Assembly (NCBI RefSeq): GCF_017377855.1
Contig: NZ_JAFREP010000004.1
Coordinates: forward strand, 1 to 64,000
Source of the DNA: Acanthopleuribacter pedis
GTDB lineage: Bacteria; Acidobacteriota; Holophagae; Acanthopleuribacterales; Acanthopleuribacteraceae
Direction of reading: 5' to 3'
Length of the DNA: 64,000 bases
How positions within the stretch are numbered: position 1 is the stretch's first letter; every line of letters starts with the position of its first letter. Below, piece by piece: positions 63,801-64,000 of this stretch. Made by a program: the position numbers and the translations under genes. The notes beneath the pieces are model-generated. The model was given only the letters and a program-made list of their open reading frames with translations, had not been told where the DNA came from and ran no database searches.

Positions 63801-64000
63801 CAAGACGCGGAACTGGTAACCGTCGTAGCGGTTCAAACCGTCCTGGGTACCGAACCACATGAAACCATGATGATCTTGTTCAACGGCCAACACGCGGCTC
63901 TGGGACAAACCTTCTTCGAGCGCGAGGTGGTCGAAATAAACCGGTTCGATGAACGCGTGGAGCGGTGTCACCGCGCTTGCCGACAGCATGAGCAGCAACA
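60825..64000 (-). CDS. Large sensor histidine kinase with beta-propeller (reg_prop) input, partial
   Basis: At least 1057 residues visible; the 5' end lies beyond base 64000. The visible N-terminus is the end of a signal peptide (...SASAVTPLHAF). About 14 reg_prop repeats follow (WFGTQDGLNRYDG, LWVGTRRGGL, LWIGTERDGLLALD and so on) forming two seven-bladed propellers. A Y_Y_Y domain (about 690-760), one membrane helix (LALVSLALLVLVALPFLW), and a HisKA_3 segment with EIHDGPVQDLHAVHIQL follow. The HATPase has ALNNAFQHAKGD and DNGLGFEP. It would sense a periplasmic polysaccharide-like or other ligand and phosphorylate a NarL-type regulator. Confidence 0.93.
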   Translation of the reverse strand, partial: LLLMLSASAVTPLHAFIEPVYFDHLALEEGLSQSRVLAVEQDHHGFMWFGTQDGLNRYDGYQFRVLRPKSTEGEVTQGGITALQAVPGGLWVGTRRGGLYFFDTAQDRFIHKPLPINQDAGQAHITGLCLDGEGRLWIAARPHGLFRIDAAAYSERAVVRAVPFEHPDLKQTPFLQTLAWSKEGRLWLGTERDGLLALDTRTNQIERWTTARGLASDTILCLLPEPDGTLWIGSQDGLHRMNRGTGDVAVIQPRDGDPRGLSGRQVWSLLRDRHGDLWVGTRDDGLNRSSDNGRTFDHFTFSAVNPKSLSSNQVWRLFEDRSGVIWVGTGGQGINKFARGLSQFARYDVFPDHPHSPGRFVPLSMAVDGDERLWIGTWSHGLVSLDTAADRFTYHRLDDSAQPRRADQETTLILAVQADRDNQLWVCAYRRGLLRYDPRTGRTRAVKVPFEGDWTPTALAAGGGDELWVGTYRRGLLRYDTKSGETTVFAADTARENALSMNQVSALLYDSQHRLWVATFGGGLNLKLPNRDGFIHFRNNPDAGDSLPHDLVLTLHEDPQGRIWIGTDGGGLSLWRGMEKGFQRFGEDDGLASQVVNGIVTDVNGDMWVATNKGLNLRGADGTRWRRFGTGEGVMLEFNAGVLAQSPSGELFFGGTRGINRFHPNFIRENTQAPPVVLTAVKKFDEHAVAAPFASSGLELNYTDNFISFEFAALDYTLPGKNRYLYKLEGLDADWVDAGTRRTAYYTNLDGGQYTFRVKAGNNDGVWNEAGLALPLTIHPPFWQTWWFRLALVSLALLVLVALPFLWQHRRFQRMKRLRDQELETKRRLTEGREVERLRIAQEIHDGPVQDLHAVHIQLVLFQRGLSMKLAKLFGREAVDANPGLTAGLGDLVAYLQRVGQDLRDLCGQLRPPTLQHFGLNAALEAHVDRCREKYPDIRISCEAGSPTAGIPEETQLALFRICQEALNNAFQHAKGDVISVTFEADAEALVLEVRDNGLGFEPQNLVRFSREGHFGLLGISERAEAIGAQLEIESQPNQGTMVRVFAPLPMEEGLRA

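Overview
The window is a chromosomal segment of a Gram-negative bacterium of moderate to high GC content. Several genes encode signal peptides, outer-membrane or lipoprotein sorting signals, and peptidoglycan proteins. No gene here fixes the phylum. An Acidobacteriota-like (Acanthopleuribacter-type) or deltaproteobacterial-like host fits best: the only EF-G is of the mitochondrial-like (spd) type, there are many TPR/ankyrin proteins, a large reg_prop-type sensor kinase, and intergenic regions filled with repeats. This is inference. There are no phage genes, plasmid genes, rRNA genes or CRISPR arrays; the only transposase is a REP-associated (RAYT) type.

Layout. 0-6.6 kb: tandem repeats, two small envelope proteins, a large TPR/CHAT-like exported protein and purC. 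6.6-12 kb: tRNA-Phe, recA, a first copy of a hairpin-rich composite repeat with a 39-bp array, and a giant TPR protein. 12.5-16.7 kb: fusA, a PduO-type cobalamin adenosyltransferase and a cNMP-binding/FHA sensor. 16.8-18.2 kb: a second copy of the composite repeat with three arrays. 18.2-22.3 kb: rdgC-like gene and the pnt transhydrogenase operon. 22.5-29.3 kb: a coiled-coil protein, a JAMM-DinG helicase operon and an iscR-iscS-iscA operon with a palindromic operator. 29.4-32 kb: an AT-richer island with a cysteine-rich exported peptide and a six-bladed propeller lipoprotein, bracketed by near-identical direct repeats. 32-37.3 kb: UDP-sugar epimerase and the argCBAJ operon. 37.6-43.2 kb: family 4 uracil-DNA glycosylase, AAA ATPase, NAD kinase, an unknown duplicated-domain protein and RlpA. 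43.5-47.5 kb: a signalling cluster (REC-kinase, REC, CheA-like). 47.6-53.3 kb: J-like/ankyrin membrane protein, a membrane protein coupled to an M1 peptidase lipoprotein, and a lipase-like hydrolase. 53.5-58.4 kb: an NMT1/THI5-type ABC importer, an inactive-looking S41 protease and a DUF6916-like protein. 59-64 kb: the RAYT transposase with its motif clusters, then a large hybrid-type sensor kinase cut by the window end.

The main theme beyond housekeeping is non-coding repeats. At least five families recur between genes: the composite hairpin element with satellite arrays, the island-flanking family D, two MITE-like elements with perfect 15-bp or 17-bp terminal inverted repeats, and dispersed GCCTGTC motifs shared with the RAYT surroundings. 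Arrays tend to lie directly at the 3' ends of genes. The most promising candidates for undescribed biology are the composite hairpin element and the repeat-bracketed cysteine-rich peptide/propeller pair. Several proteins also keep a family fold while losing a key residue: DinG Fe-S cysteine, TusA cysteine, S41 lysine, J-domain HPD.
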